Shown here: positions 62,956 to 64,000 of the stretch, one piece after another
Layout: each line of letters opens with the position of its first letter
Position numbering within the stretch: position 1 is the first letter of the stretch
NCBI GenBank assembly: GCA_963823755.1
Contig: CAWGMP010000023.1
Span: 306,891-370,890, forward strand
Reading direction: 5' to 3'
Origin: GCA-003244245 sp963823755
Lineage (GTDB): Bacteria; Actinomycetota; Actinomycetes; Mycobacteriales; Pseudonocardiaceae
Length of the DNA: 64,000 nucleotides
Position numbers and translations under genes: made by a program
The notes under the pieces: model-generated
The model's input: the letters and a program-made list of their open reading frames with translations, nothing else
Told to the model about the DNA's origin: nothing
The model's database searches: none

Positions 62956-64000
62956 TTATTGCCGGAGCGGGTCGTGGAGTGGTCGCTGGGTGGGGTCCAC
63001 GGTTCTTGGTGGGATGAATTCGGGGTGACCCCGGCGATCGAGTCGGATGTGCCAGCCTTGGCGGTGCACGATGGTGTGGTGGTATTCACACAGGAGGCAC
63101 ATGTTGTCGAGTTTTGTTTCGCCCCGGTCGAGCCAGTGCGACATGTGGTGGGACTGGCAGTGACGGGGTGAGCGATCGCAGGAGGGAAAACTACATCCTT
63201 GGTCACGCTGAGCGAGTGCGTCGCGTATGGCGGCGGTGGCCAGCCGGTGTTGGCGTCCGACGTCTAGGGGCATCGAATCGCTGCCCAGCACCATGGGGAT
63301 GATCCCCGCGTCACAGGCCATTCGGCGGGCTTCGGCGGCGGTCAGACACTCGCCGGTGTCCAAGGTCGCGGTGCCCAGGCCGTCGATGAGGTCGGTGAGT
63401 TTCATGGTGAGCACCAGGTGGGGGCGTTGCCCACCGCGGGTGGGCAGTTCACCCTCGTCGAGCAGGCAGCTCATGGCTTCCACGAGGGCGTCGGCGTTGC
63501 GGCGGGCGGGGCTGCGCAGATCGGGGATCCCCTCCACCGGTGGGCGGCGGCCGTTGAGGGAGTTGAGGACTTCCAGTACGCGGGCGCCGCCCTCGGGGTC
63601 CAGCTTGCCGGCCAGGCTGACAGAGCCGTCGCAACCGGTGCGGACCCGCAGCTCACGCTGGTGCTCGGGTTCCTCGGCGGGCGCCCTGCCGTCCGGATCC
63701 AGGTGGGCGAGCAATCTCTCGCCGATGCGGGTCAGGGCGGCGGGGTCGAACCTGCGTGCCGCGTGGGCGAGGGTCTCCTCGGCCTGGGCCGTGGTACCGG
63801 GGTGCGTACCCGGCGGGATCCGCCGCATCGTCGCGGTGATCACTCGTAGGTGGGACGGCCCGATCGCACCGGCGGCCAGTTCCACAGCGGTGGCCGGCAA
63901 CGCCGCGGCCAACACCTCTCCGGTCAGCGACCGCCGCGGGGTGAGCAGACCGGCCTGGTCGGTCCGGACCTTGGCTTCACCCTTGGACGGGTTCAGTACC
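62956..64000 (-). CDS. DUF222/HNH endonuclease-domain protein, 5' end outside window
   Basis: The frame is open from 62956 to the right edge, 348 visible residues, so the start lies beyond the window. The N-terminal part is DUF222-like (13E12 repeat family): EVLAAALPATAVELAAGAIG, RVITATMRRIPPGTHPGTTA. Then DGSVSLAGKLDPEGGARVLE and a C-terminal HNH domain: RDQGCSFPSCDRSPRHCQSH, HMSHWLDRGETKLDNMCLLC, EYHHTIVHRQGW, which has the C-x4-C, C-x2-C zinc ligands and the H-H-x14-N-x8-H motif. Such genes are common and multi-copy in actinobacteria and are linked with mobile DNA. It is convergent with the broken NB-ARC gene. Confidence 0.88.
   Translation of the reverse strand, partial: VLNPSKGEAKVRTDQAGLLTPRRSLTGEVLAAALPATAVELAAGAIGPSHLRVITATMRRIPPGTHPGTTAQAEETLAHAARRFDPAALTRIGERLLAHLDPDGRAPAEEPEHQRELRVRTGCDGSVSLAGKLDPEGGARVLEVLNSLNGRRPPVEGIPDLRSPARRNADALVEAMSCLLDEGELPTRGGQRPHLVLTMKLTDLIDGLGTATLDTGECLTAAEARRMACDAGIIPMVLGSDSMPLDVGRQHRLATAAIRDALAQRDQGCSFPSCDRSPRHCQSHHMSHWLDRGETKLDNMCLLCEYHHTIVHRQGWHIRLDRRGHPEFIPPRTVDPTQRPLHDPLRQ

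Overview
The window is high-GC actinobacterial DNA. Gene content and order (DUF2520 protein-panC-panD-coaX, then a lysyl-tRNA synthetase locus-lsr2-clpC, then an mhuD-like gene-mutY-carbonic anhydrase) match the conserved neighbourhood known from Mycobacterium and Pseudonocardiaceae. A four-EF-hand calerythrin-like protein, an Lsr2 nucleoid protein and an IdeR-type iron box fit a Pseudonocardiaceae-like actinomycete; that family assignment is inference.

Layout. 1-4.4 kb is a scrap yard: the 5' part of an unknown gene, an antitoxin/MazF-like toxin pair, then remnants of a serine recombinase, an amino-acid permease, two transposases, murB and a NUDIX hydrolase, with a 139-bp inverted-repeat structure between the last two. 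4.6-9 kb is core: a PrsW-family protease and a four-gene, overlapping pantothenate/CoA operon. 9-14.6 kb carries a TPR/HTH regulator, an asparagine-synthetase-like amidotransferase, a GNAT protein and a decayed FxLD-type O-methyltransferase, which looks like an eroded RiPP locus, followed by a multiply frameshifted lysyl-tRNA synthetase. 14.7-21.4 kb is core again: Lsr2, a DUF2231 protein, an iron-regulated FhuF-like reductase, ClpC, a MhuD-like haem-degrading enzyme, MutY and a beta-carbonic anhydrase. 21.7-27.9 kb holds signalling and envelope genes (MEDS/ATPase/HTH protein, STAS protein, secreted and membrane proteins, HbpS-like protein).

28.0-33.0 kb is the most interesting part. A 54-residue peptide gene with an excellent ribosome binding site and an acidic, His-rich C-terminus is followed by a JmjC/cupin-type Fe(II)/2-oxoglutarate oxygenase, a one-piece ABC exporter and a beta-propeller protein, all on the + strand. 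I read this as a candidate RiPP-like system in which the oxygenase hydroxylates a ribosomal peptide that the ABC protein exports. An 18-bp perfect hairpin lies in the first codons of the oxygenase, and direct repeats spaced 21 bp lie upstream of the peptide gene.

33-45.6 kb is accessory: TetR/peroxiredoxin, a tandem DUF427 protein, an algal-type vanadium haloperoxidase, a DoxX-like protein, a TIGR00027 methyltransferase, a STAS fusion, DUF488 and a zinc-ribbon protein. 45.6-52.3 kb has HrpA helicase, an alpha/beta hydrolase, a secreted lytic transglycosylase with a long leader, and a PAP2 phosphatase. 52.4-58.3 kb mixes remnants (P450, integrase, hydrolase, C39 peptidase, IS256) with intact calerythrin-like, VWA-domain and beta-helix lipoprotein genes. 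58.8-64 kb contains a broken HNH gene, a DUF4062/NB-ARC gene split inside its P-loop by an intact IS3-family element, and the start-truncated DUF222/HNH gene that runs off the right edge.
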